Below, piece after piece: positions 10,284 to 17,580 of a stretch of DNA of 57,183 nt (its first letter is position 1; each line of letters starts with the position of its first letter). This stretch comes from Thiobacillus sp. UBA6205. Lineage in GTDB: Bacteria; Pseudomonadota; Gammaproteobacteria; Burkholderiales; Thiobacillaceae. The notes below the pieces were generated by a model. That model was not told the DNA's origin and ran no database searches. It saw nothing but the letters and a program-made list of their open reading frames with translations. The position numbers and the translations under genes are program-made. The stretch is from positions 1 through 57,183 of the forward strand of contig DISR01000069.1 of assembly GCA_002421825.1 (NCBI GenBank). The letters are read 5' to 3'.

Positions 10284-10361
10284 TAAACGGGGCGGCAAGG
10301 GAGGGATGAGAGGAAAGCAGTTTTTTGCTTTAACTCCCTTACCTCCCCTTCCTCCCTGTTA
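10284..10361. repeat. Palindromic intergenic element, GGGAGG type (copy 2)
   Basis: An inverted repeat with a left arm at about 10287-10313 and a right arm at about 10331-10360, with an inner hairpin AAAGCA/TGCTTT. The complement of the right arm matches the left arm of the copy at 506, including CAGGGAGGAAGGGGAGG. It lies between the converging egtB and purT genes, where a bidirectional terminator would be expected. Confidence 0.8.
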
Positions 10362-10396
10362 CAGGGTTTGGTTTTTCTGCGTTCTGGCCTTTGCGG

Positions 10397-11596
10397 TTAG
10401 CCCGCTACCGGTTTGACTTTGGATGCCGCCAGCTTGGCGCGCGCCCGCGCCTCTTCCACGGTATCCGCGTTCGCTACTGCCACCCCCATGCGGCGGCGGG
10501 TGAAGCTCTCCGGCTTGCCGAACAGGCGCACATCGGACTCCGGCACCTGCAAGGCTTCTTCCACGCCCTCGAAGGCGATGCCGGCAGCTTCCATGCCGCC
10601 GTAGATCACCGCCGAAGCGCCGGGGCGGCGCAGACTGACGTCGACCGGCAGGCCGAGGATGGCGCGCGCATGCAATTCGAATTCCGAAAGCCGTTGGGTG
10701 GCCAGGGTCACCAGCCCGGTGTCGTGCGGACGCGGGCTGACTTCGGAGAACCACACTTCATCGCCCTTGATGAACAATTCCACACCGAAGATGCCCAGCC
10801 CGCCCAGGCTGCCGGTGACCTTCTCTGCCATGTCGCGTGAGCGCGCCAATGCCAGGGGCGACATCGGCTGCGGCTGCCAGGATTCGACGTAGTCGCCATG
10901 CACTTGTACATGGCCGATGGGTTCGCAGAAATGCGTTTCGATTTCGCCGTTGGCGCCGCGTGCACGCACGGTGAGTTGGGTGATTTCGTAGTCGAAATTC
11001 ACGAAGCCTTCGACGATGACGCGCCCGGCATCGACACGGCTGCCGCTGGCGGCGTAGTTCCACGCGGCCTCGACTGCCTCCGGGCCGTCGACCTTGCTCT
11101 GGCCCTTGCCGGAGGACGACATCACCGGCTTCACTACGCAGGGATAGCCGATGCCGTTCTCAATCGCGGCGCGCATTTCGGCGAGGCTCGAAGCAAAGGC
11201 GTAAGGCGAGGTCGGCAGGCCCAGTTCTTCCGCCGCCAGGCGGCGGATGCCTTCGCGGTTCATGGTGAGCTGGGCGGCGCGCGCCGTGGGGATCACGGTC
11301 GCCAGGCCTTCGCGCTCGATGGCCACCAGTTCATCGGTGGCGATGGCCTCGATCTCCGGCACGATCAACTGCGGTTTTTCCTGTTCCACCAGCGCGCGCA
11401 GGGCTTGGGGATCGGCCATGTTGATGACATGGGCGCGGTGCGCCACCTGCTGTCCCGGGGCGTTGGGATAGCGGTCGACCGCGATCACCTCCACGCCCAG
11501 GCGCTGCAGCGCGATGATGACTTCCTTGCCGAGCTCGCCTGCGCCGAGCAGCATAACCTTGATGGCGGATGGAGAGAGGGGTGTGCCGAGTTTCAT
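10397..11596 (-). CDS. purT: Formate-dependent phosphoribosylglycinamide formyltransferase PurT
   Basis: A 399-residue ATP-grasp enzyme that makes formylglycinamide ribonucleotide from GAR, formate and ATP in purine synthesis. The N-terminal preATP-grasp fold starts with KVMLLGAGELGKEV, the ATP-grasp loop is KPVMSSSGKGQSKV, and the metal/ATP site includes GIFGVELFIKGDEVWFSEVSPRPHDTG. The length agrees with the family (about 390). The reading frame stays open well upstream, but the ATG at 11596 (MKLGTPLSPSAIKV) is where homology begins, and the upstream part belongs to a separate lipoprotein. Confidence 0.97.
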   Translation of the reverse strand: MKLGTPLSPSAIKVMLLGAGELGKEVIIALQRLGVEVIAVDRYPNAPGQQVAHRAHVINMADPQALRALVEQEKPQLIVPEIEAIATDELVAIEREGLATVIPTARAAQLTMNREGIRRLAAEELGLPTSPYAFASSLAEMRAAIENGIGYPCVVKPVMSSSGKGQSKVDGPEAVEAAWNYAASGSRVDAGRVIVEGFVNFDYEITQLTVRARGANGEIETHFCEPIGHVQVHGDYVESWQPQPMSPLALARSRDMAEKVTGSLGGLGIFGVELFIKGDEVWFSEVSPRPHDTGLVTLATQRLSEFELHARAILGLPVDVSLRRPGASAVIYGGMEAAGIAFEGVEEALQVPESDVRLFGKPESFTRRRMGVAVANADTVEEARARAKLAASKVKPVAG

Positions 11597-11628
11597 GCGA
11601 TAGATATGGAATGGAGGACTTGCGGATT

Positions 11629-12079
11629 TTAGCGTGGCGGTTCGGCCATAGCCTTGAGGCCGAAACTCAGCTGCCGCGTCGCCGCGATCACTTGCCGGCT
11701 GCTCAAACCTGTCATCTCGATGCGTACACGGTGGCAGGCCCCGTCTTTCACCTCGACATTCACCGGCGCCTCCGCGCCGCCATACACGACCACGAAGGCC
11801 TGCTCGCCGGGCGGAGCCGGGACAGTGAGCCCGCGCCGGGGCTCGGCGAGATGTTTCCATTTTTGCGTCATGCCGAGGGATTCGCGCCGCCCGTTTTCGA
11901 TTCGGTAAACTCGGGAGGCAACGCCGGGCTTTCTTCGCCGAGCTTGGCTCGGGCATGTAGAACACCGCATAGCCCTTGGGCGCTTCGCTGAAGGCAGACT
12001 CAGCCCGGTCGCCGCAGGCGGCCAGCCCGGCCGGCAAAAAAATGGCGGCAATTGCCGCTTGAAATCGGGCGCGTTTCAC
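11629..12079 (-). pseudogene. Small lipoprotein split by a frameshift
   Basis: The N-terminal half (start GTG at 12079) reads as a lipoprotein signal with lipobox L-A-A-C, then a mature start ending near MPEPSSAKK. The continuation is in the next frame, as GVASRVYRIENGRRESL and on to KAMAEPPR at the stop at 11629. The break falls around 11920-11945, in a stretch of short homopolymers. Joined, the protein would be about 150 residues. The C-terminal part (GLTVPAPPGEQAFVVVYGG) looks well conserved in composition, so this may be a recent mutation or a sequencing error. I do not recognise the family. Confidence 0.6.
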
Positions 12080-12186
12080 TGAATCTATAGCTTGAACACG
12101 TAGCGGCGGATTGCAGCGTTGCCCGGCCTGCCGCCCGGAACAAAACCAGAGTAAAATAGTCAACTTTTAAAACCCGTTACGGATTT

Positions 12187-13230
12187 ATGCGCCCCGCCCA
12201 GCTTATTCCCATCCTCGAACGCGAATTCCTCAGCGCCGCCGAAGGCCACCACACCCCGGTGATGATGTGGGGCCCGCCCGGTGTGGGCAAGTCCCAGATG
12301 GTGGGTGAGGTCGCAGCCAAGCACAAGGTGCCGGTCATCGACATCCGCCTGTCGCAGATGGAGCCCTCGGACCTGCGCGGCATTCCTTTCCGCGTCGGCG
12401 AGCACGTGGACTGGGCGATCCCCTCCATCCTGCCGGACGCCAGGCGCCATGGCGACAAGGGCATCCTGTTCCTGGACGAGATCACCTCGGCCCCGCCCTC
12501 GGTGTCGGCCGCTGCCTACCAGCTGATTCTCGACCGCCGCCTCGGCGCCTATGAAGTGCCGCCAGGCTGGGCCATCTTCGCTGCAGGAAACAGACAGGGC
12601 GACCGCGGCGTGACCTACGCCATGCCCGCGCCGCTGGCCAACCGCTTTTCCCACTTCGAAGTCGAAGCCAACCTCGACGACTGGTCGCAGTGGGCCTACG
12701 AAAACAACATCGACGAGCGCCTGATCGGCTTTTTGCGCTTCCGCCCGGAACTCTTGTTCGACTTCGACCCCGCGCGCAACCCGACGGCCTTCCCCACCCC
12801 GCGCTCCTGGGAATTCGCCCACCGCGCGCTGCAAAAGTTCGGCGACCATCCCGACCTGCTCGGCCCGGCGCTGGCGGCCTGCGTGGGCCAGGCCGCCGGC
12901 ATCGAGTTCTCGGCCTATCTCGCCAACCTTTCGCGCATGCCGGATCTGGACGCCATCGTCGAGGGCCGCCCTGCCGATGTGCCGCGCGACACCGACCTGC
13001 AATACGCCGTGGCCGCCGCGCTGGTGGCGCGCGCCATCCGCAACAAGGCCTCGCCGCAGATCCGCGACATGCTCGGCCACATCCTCGACTACGCGGCGAA
13101 ATTCCCGCTCAAGGAAATGGGCGTGATGCTGGTCTCCGACATCCACCGCAACGTCGGCCAGACCCTGTTCGGCGTGCCGCAGTTCGCCACCTGGGCGAAC
13201 CAGGTCGCGGACATTGTGTTGTACGAATGA
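12187..13230 (+). CDS. MoxR-type AAA ATPase
   Basis: A 347-residue AAA+ ATPase of the MoxR/NorQ/CbbQ kind. Walker A is GPPGVGKS (about residues 29-36), Walker B is GILFLDEI, and the sensor-like region reads FAAGNRQGDRG. MoxR ATPases work with VWA-domain partners to insert metals or remodel enzyme complexes, and a VWA protein is the next gene. The following dsrS gene suggests, without proving, a role in maturing sulfur-oxidation enzymes. The family varies in length, and this one is complete. The start follows a long AT-rich stretch that probably holds the promoter. Confidence 0.88.
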   Translation: MRPAQLIPILEREFLSAAEGHHTPVMMWGPPGVGKSQMVGEVAAKHKVPVIDIRLSQMEPSDLRGIPFRVGEHVDWAIPSILPDARRHGDKGILFLDEITSAPPSVSAAAYQLILDRRLGAYEVPPGWAIFAAGNRQGDRGVTYAMPAPLANRFSHFEVEANLDDWSQWAYENNIDERLIGFLRFRPELLFDFDPARNPTAFPTPRSWEFAHRALQKFGDHPDLLGPALAACVGQAAGIEFSAYLANLSRMPDLDAIVEGRPADVPRDTDLQYAVAAALVARAIRNKASPQIRDMLGHILDYAAKFPLKEMGVMLVSDIHRNVGQTLFGVPQFATWANQVADIVLYE

Positions 13231-13231
13231 T

Positions 13232-13300
13232 TTGAACAAAGAGGACATGAGTACAGGAGGAAAACCAAAGAACCTCTTGTCCTCTTGTCCTCCTTGTTCA
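13232..13300. repeat. Palindromic element, GAGGACA type (copy 2)
   Basis: Arms TTGAACAAAGAGGACATGAG (from 13232) and CCTCTTGTCCTCCTTGTTCA (ending about 13300) can pair with a short internal loop. It occupies the whole gap between the MoxR gene and its VWA partner, so it would be part of a polycistronic message and could set the ratio of the two products. Confidence 0.85.
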
Positions 13301-13312
13301 TGATTTTGAATC

Positions 13313-14632
13313 ATGGCCAGCCTTAACCAGATCACCTTCGCCCACGACCCCGCCACCAAACTGGCGGCGGCGCGCACGCGCCTGATCCTGGACAAACCCT
13401 TCCTCGGCGCGCTGGTGCTGCGCCTGCCCATGATCGAGGCGGGGCCGTGGTGCCGCACCACCGCCACGAACATGAAGAGCCTCTATTACAACCCCGCCTA
13501 CATCGACAAGCTGTCGCTGTCTCAGGTGGAGTTCGTGCTGGCGCACGAGGCGCTGCACTGCGCACTTACGCATTTCGTGCGGCGCGGCCACCGCATCCAG
13601 CGCAAATGGGACCTGGCCTGCGATTTCGCCATCAATCCCATCCTCATGAACGACGGCCTGCAGCCGCCGCCCGAGGCGGTGGTGCTGAACCAGTTCGAGA
13701 ACATGAGCGCAGAGGAAATCTACCCCTGCCTCGATGACAGCCACGACAGCGAGACGCTCGACCAGCACCTCTACGACAACAACGCCGAAGGCGCGCAAAA
13801 CGGCCAGAGCCAGGAGCCGCCGCCGGAAGATGCGCCGCAGGACCAGCAAGGGCAATCGGGCGGCGGGCAGCAGCCGAAGAACGAGGAGCCGCAGCAAAAC
13901 CAAGGCGGCGGCGCCCGGCCCAATCCGCAACAGGGGCAAAGCGGCCAGAAAGCCGGCGAGGACGACAAGCAGGACAACTTGCCGGTGCCCTTGACCGCGC
14001 AGGAGCGCGAGGAACTCGCGCAGAAATGGCAGCAGTATCTCGCCAGCGCCGCGCAACAGGCGCAGCAGGCCGGCAAGCTGGGCGGCGCCATGGCGCGCCT
14101 GGTCGATGCCTGGCTGGAGCCCAAGCTGCCGTGGCGGACTTTGCTGGCGCACTACTTCTTCGACCAGGCGCGCAACGACTACAACTACATGCGGCCTTCA
14201 CGGCGTGAAGGCGACATGATCCTGCCTTCGCTGAAAAGCTCGCAGTGCGACCTCGTCGTCGCCATCGACACCTCCGGTTCCATCGGCGAGGAAGAACTGT
14301 CGGAATTCCTCTCCGAGATCAACGCCATCAAGGGCGCGCTGCCGGTGCGCATCACGCTCCTGGCATGCGACGCCAGGCTCGCCGAGGACGGCCCCTGGGT
14401 GTTCGAGCCCTGGGAGGAATTCCGCCTGCCGCGCGCCTTCCAGGGCGGCGGCGGCACCGATTTCGCGCCCGTGTTCGAATGGGTGGAACATGAAAACCTG
14501 CGCCCCGACGCGCTGGTGTACTTTACCGATGCCGATGCCGAATTCCCCAAGCAGCCGCCGGCCTATCCCGTGATCTGGCTGGTCAAGGGCAAGAAGCCCG
14601 TGCCCTGGGGCAAACGCATCCAGTTGAATTAA
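13313..14632 (+). CDS. VWA-like protein with N-terminal metallopeptidase-like domain (DUF2201 type)
   Basis: A 439-residue protein with three parts. Residues 1-130 form a putative metallopeptidase-like domain with H-E-A-L-H-C-A-L-T-H. The middle, about 150-240, is a Gln/Gly/Pro-rich low-complexity linker. The C-terminal VWA-like domain carries the metal-ion site motif D-T-S-G-S-I-G and a late FTDADAEFP segment. This is the layout of the DUF2201 family that partners MoxR ATPases. The zinc-site-like motif lies next to KWDLACDFAIN. Its target complex is unknown. Confidence 0.85.
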   Translation: MASLNQITFAHDPATKLAAARTRLILDKPFLGALVLRLPMIEAGPWCRTTATNMKSLYYNPAYIDKLSLSQVEFVLAHEALHCALTHFVRRGHRIQRKWDLACDFAINPILMNDGLQPPPEAVVLNQFENMSAEEIYPCLDDSHDSETLDQHLYDNNAEGAQNGQSQEPPPEDAPQDQQGQSGGGQQPKNEEPQQNQGGGARPNPQQGQSGQKAGEDDKQDNLPVPLTAQEREELAQKWQQYLASAAQQAQQAGKLGGAMARLVDAWLEPKLPWRTLLAHYFFDQARNDYNYMRPSRREGDMILPSLKSSQCDLVVAIDTSGSIGEEELSEFLSEINAIKGALPVRITLLACDARLAEDGPWVFEPWEEFRLPRAFQGGGGTDFAPVFEWVEHENLRPDALVYFTDADAEFPKQPPAYPVIWLVKGKKPVPWGKRIQLN

Positions 14633-14636
14633 CTTA

Positions 14637-14802
14637 TTGAACAAGGAGGACAAGAGGACAGGAGTAAACCTTATTAACCGCGGAGTTCGCAGAAGACGCG
14701 GAGTTTTCATTAATCATTCCTCTGCGACCTCCGCGAACTCCGCGGTTAAATTTGAGTTTTGTCTTATGGTTTTCCCTCCTGCCCTCATGTCCTCTTTGTA
14801 AT
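14637..14802. repeat. Composite nested palindrome: GAGGACA arms around a TTAACCGCGG element (copy 3)
   Basis: The outer arms (14637-14668 and 14768-14799) belong to the GAGGACA family. Between them is a complete second palindrome (14674-14749) with ends TTAACCGCGGAG and CTCCGCGGTTAA and arms made of a degenerate 9-base CGCGGANNN repeat. The same nested order is found at 16896-17050. The block fills the 180-base gap between the VWA gene and dsrS. Confidence 0.9.
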
Positions 14803-14812
14803 TGATTTTGCT

Positions 14813-15961
14813 ATGACTATCGGCGCCTCCGAACTTTCCTCCGAAGACAGCCTGCGCCTCAATGTGCTGATGATGGCCAACCCCGTGCAGGCGGTGCGCA
14901 TCGACGAAGGCGCGATGACGCTGTACGCCCTGACCGAGAACGGCGAAGCGAAAATCCAGCTGCACCCGAACTGCCGCGCCGACCAGTACATCGTCCGCGT
15001 CAAGGAATTCCTCGGCGGCCACGCTTTGGGCTCTCCCGGCGGCTACCCGGTGTACCTGCAGCGCTGGACGCGCATGGGACAGACCTCGGACAAGAACCTG
15101 GAAGCCCTGCTGCTGCTGGGCGAGCCAGAAGCCGTGGTGGCGCTGGCGCACGCGCCCGGCCTTACCGACGAGCTCGCCCGCCGCGCCTGGTGGTGCCAGC
15201 CGACCATGGAGATCGCGCGCTGGATGCTGGAAAAGGAGGATGTCATCCAGGGCCAGATGGGCAAGGTGCTGGCCGATTTCCTCATCGAGCACCTGCCCTT
15301 CGAGGAAAGCCCGGACGCGCGCATGCACACCATCCGGCTCATCCTCTACGGCAAGCTTGCGGACGAAGCGACCACGGCCAAGCTCTGGCGCCAGGCCAAG
15401 GGCGTGCCCTACTATTTCATCGGCTTCCTGGAATTCATGCCGGAATCGCTGCCGAGCGATCAGCCCGCACGCGCCGACTTTGATGAAGCGAAAAAACTGC
15501 TCGGCCCGCTAATCGAGGCCGGCAATGCCTATGCCGAGCGCTTTCTGTCGCTGCTGTCCGCCAACGGCCAGACCTGGCTCAAGACAGTAAGCGAAGTGCT
15601 GACGCGGCCGTCCACCTCGCTGGTGGTCTATGCTTTGCTGGACGCCGTCAGCCGCTATTTCCATGCCATGGGCTACCCCATCCAGACCGAAGCGCTGGAA
15701 GACCTGTTCGCCCAGGCTGGCGCCATGAGCCGCGGCGAGATCGAAGCGCCGCCGGACTTGCAGGCGCTGCTGGCCGCCGCGCCGCAATATCGCCAGGGCA
15801 TCGAGGCCATGCTCGCGCTCTCCAGCCTCACCGGCAAGACCGCAGACCCCTGGCTCTTGCGCAATACCGCCGTGGGCGCGCTGATGCGGCGTAAAATCGA
15901 ACCGCTGGCCTCGCCCATCAACATGGCGGTGCAAATCCTAAGAGCGCCCGTTAATGGCTGA
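14813..15961 (+). CDS. dsrS: DsrS-like sulfur oxidation protein
   Basis: A 382-residue soluble protein that I recognise by pattern as DsrS-like. Hallmarks are SSEDSLRLNVLMM near the start, AVRIDEGAMTLYAL, LGSPGGYPVYLQRWTRMGQ and LTDELARRAWW. DsrS closes the dsr operon of Allochromatium vinosum, where its exact biochemical role is unsettled. It has no signal peptide, few cysteines and no catalytic motif that I can name. Here it is detached from the dsr genes at the right edge of the window and sits behind a MoxR/VWA pair. The start ATG at 14813 lies just outside the hairpin element. Confidence 0.72.
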   Translation: MTIGASELSSEDSLRLNVLMMANPVQAVRIDEGAMTLYALTENGEAKIQLHPNCRADQYIVRVKEFLGGHALGSPGGYPVYLQRWTRMGQTSDKNLEALLLLGEPEAVVALAHAPGLTDELARRAWWCQPTMEIARWMLEKEDVIQGQMGKVLADFLIEHLPFEESPDARMHTIRLILYGKLADEATTAKLWRQAKGVPYYFIGFLEFMPESLPSDQPARADFDEAKKLLGPLIEAGNAYAERFLSLLSANGQTWLKTVSEVLTRPSTSLVVYALLDAVSRYFHAMGYPIQTEALEDLFAQAGAMSRGEIEAPPDLQALLAAAPQYRQGIEAMLALSSLTGKTADPWLLRNTAVGALMRRKIEPLASPINMAVQILRAPVNG

Positions 15962-15968
15962 GAATCTT

Positions 15969-16042
15969 AAACAAAGAGGACATGAGGACAAGAGGAAAAC
16001 TAATATGGGGTTTACTCCTGTCCTCTTGTCCTCCTTGTGCAA
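15969..16042. repeat. Palindromic element, GAGGACA type (copy 4)
   Basis: Left arm ACAAAGAGGACATGAGGACA and right arm CTCCTGTCCTCTTGTCCTCC flank a 13-base loop. It fills the gap between dsrS and the 73-residue gene. Confidence 0.85.
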
Positions 16043-16050
16043 ATAGTCCG

Positions 16051-16272
16051 ATGAAACTTTATCTCGATCCCGCCCTGTGCAAGGAAGCGCCGGCGCTGAT
16101 CCGCAGCCCCAACAAGACGCGCAAGCGCTATCCCGAAGGCGTGGTGGAAACGGTGGCGAGCGAGGCCGAGGCGCTTGCACGCGCGGAGGAAAACCTGCAT
16201 CCCGCAATCGTGATCGGGCCTTCGCGCTCGTCGGAAGGATTCAGAATTTATTATCTAGTCAGGTGGCTCTAA
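16051..16272 (+). CDS. Small conserved-looking protein, unknown
   Basis: A 73-residue protein (MKLYLDPALCKEAPALIRSP) with one cysteine, no signal and no known motif. Its stop codon overlaps the start of the next gene by one base (TAATG), so the two are translationally coupled. It has no detectable homology that I can name. The coupling to an S24-fold protein suggests a partner role. Confidence 0.65.
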   Translation: MKLYLDPALCKEAPALIRSPNKTRKRYPEGVVETVASEAEALARAEENLHPAIVIGPSRSSEGFRIYYLVRWL

Positions 16273-16658
16273 TGGAAGAGTTCAAGAGAAAACCCATCAA
16301 CATCCCGGTCGTGCCCGCAGAGCAGCAGGCCTACGGCGCCTGTTCCGAAGCCGAACCATTCGCGCTCATGGTGCTTGGCGACAGCATGGAGCCGGAATTC
16401 CTCGACCGCGAGATCATCGTCATCGAACCGGAAGGCCTGGCCAGGGACGGCTCCTACGTCATCGCCTTCCACAACGAGGAATACACCTTCCGCCAACTGG
16501 TGAAGCGCGATGCCGGCTGGGCGCTGCATGCCCTGAACCCCGCCTACCCCGACCACCCCATCGCCAATCTGGACTGCATCAAGGGCGTGGTGATCTTGAA
16601 AAAGCAGCCGGGCAGACGCAAATCAGCAAAGTATTACATCGACCAGGAGAAGCATTAA
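16272..16658 (+). CDS. S24/LexA-fold protein without DNA-binding domain
   Basis: A 128-residue stand-alone domain of the S24 (LexA/UmuD/CI) fold. The nucleophile motif FALMVLGDSMEPEF is present with its Ser. At the position of the general-base lysine (T-V-K-R-L in LexA) the sequence reads YTFRQL, an Arg, so the Ser-Lys dyad seems incomplete. There is no N-terminal helix-turn-helix. The protein may be a binding or sensor module rather than a self-cleaving repressor. It sits between two tiny genes with a one-base overlap upstream and no gap downstream, so all three form one translational unit. Confidence 0.8.
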   Translation: MEEFKRKPINIPVVPAEQQAYGACSEAEPFALMVLGDSMEPEFLDREIIVIEPEGLARDGSYVIAFHNEEYTFRQLVKRDAGWALHALNPAYPDHPIANLDCIKGVVILKKQPGRRKSAKYYIDQEKH

Positions 16659-16883
16659 ATGCCGTACTACGTTTACGAAATCCACCCCATGCGCATCGTC
16701 AAGAAAGTCGCCGACTTCGACAAGTTCAAGGATGCCTCCGCCCACGCCAAGGAGATTCGCGGCAAGCTGACCGGCGCCGACAACTATTCGATCAAGGTCA
16801 TCTTCGCCGAGAACGAACTGCATGCCGAGGAAATGCTGGGCGAAGTGCGCGAAAAGCCGCCGACCACCGGCGAGGATTATTGA
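16659..16883 (+). CDS. Small protein, unknown (MPYYVYEIHPMRIVKKV)
   Basis: A 74-residue protein beginning right after the stop codon of the S24-fold gene. It is rich in charged residues, with no cysteine and no membrane segment. The opening YYVYEIHPMRIVKKV and the middle FKDASAHAKEIRGKL suggest a small beta-alpha fold. I believe similar proteins exist in other sulfur-oxidising proteobacteria, but cannot verify that. The function is unknown. The tight spacing implies the same message as the preceding two genes. Confidence 0.7.
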   Translation: MPYYVYEIHPMRIVKKVADFDKFKDASAHAKEIRGKLTGADNYSIKVIFAENELHAEEMLGEVREKPPTTGEDY

Positions 16884-16895
16884 TTTGAAATCTTC

Positions 16896-17050
16896 GACAA
16901 AGAGGACAAGAGGACAGGAGCAAATATTTTTAACCGCGGAGTTCGCGGAAGGCGCGGAGCTTTCGATTATTTACTTTGCGAACTCCGCGAACTCTGCGGT
17001 TAATTTCTGATTTTTTGGTTTTCCCTCTTGTCCTCATGTTCTCTTTGTTC
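16896..17050. repeat. Composite nested palindrome (copy 5, same architecture as 14637)
   Basis: GAGGACA-type outer arms (about 16896-16924 and 17018-17050) enclose a TTAACCGCGG palindrome at 16930-17003. Sequence and order match the block at 14637-14802, but the inner and outer arms carry independent substitutions, so this is an old or drifting duplicate rather than a fresh copy. Confidence 0.9.
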
Positions 17051-17060
17051 GAGAAAATAG

Positions 17061-17504
17061 ATGAGCGAATACAACGAAGACGCCTACCGCGACGCCCGCA
17101 AGTCGGTGAACCCGACGCCGTGCGCGTTCGAGAAGGGCGTGCTGGCGCGCTGCGTTTCCTGCAGCAAGGCGGAAAAACACCTGCTGGCGGAACGGGAAAC
17201 CATCAACTGCGCTGACGCCGCCGCCCAGGCCCGCTGCACGGAACTGAAGACCCTGCTGCGCGGCCACTCCGCCTTCGCCCTCAAAATCCCGCACATCGGC
17301 GCGCAACTGCCGCACGCCAAGGAACTCAAGATACAGTGCGGCGGCCTCAAGGGCCTGCAAGCTGCCGTCAACAACGCCGACACCGTCGATGACGTTTACA
17401 CCCTGATCGAATCCGCGCTCGAAAAGCACGGCGAACTCGACGCCTTGCCCTACTCCGACATCGTGCAGGGCGTGGTGCATTTCGAGGCGCGCCGGCGCGG
17501 CTGA
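17061..17504 (+). CDS. Cysteine-containing soluble protein, unknown
   Basis: A 147-residue protein with a cluster of cysteines in its first 60 residues: Cys21, Cys31, Cys34, Cys50 and Cys59, with the segment L-A-R-C-V-S-C-S-K, plus a further IQCGG later. The C-x2-C with two more cysteines could hold zinc or an iron-sulfur cluster. It has no signal peptide. I recall this pattern as a conserved protein of sulfur oxidisers but cannot name it. It follows the dsrS-linked small genes, and a ribosome site is not obvious. Confidence 0.7.
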   Translation: MSEYNEDAYRDARKSVNPTPCAFEKGVLARCVSCSKAEKHLLAERETINCADAAAQARCTELKTLLRGHSAFALKIPHIGAQLPHAKELKIQCGGLKGLQAAVNNADTVDDVYTLIESALEKHGELDALPYSDIVQGVVHFEARRRG

Positions 17505-17580
17505 CCACAAAACCGATACGGTTTTCTTCCAGGCCGAACACGCTAGAATGAAACCGAACATTCCTGGAAATGGAGGAGCA

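Noticed and set aside
10397..12163. An N-terminal extension of PurT to about 588 residues
   Set aside because: PurT homology begins at the ATG at 11596. The upstream part includes the lipoprotein signal of a separate gene.
14640..14760. Short peptides ending TAEFAEVAEE or similar in the gaps
   Set aside because: These are translations of the palindromic repeat arms and not genes.
14637..17050. CRISPR array
   Set aside because: The repeats are palindromes of unequal spacing between genes, without regular spacers or cas genes.
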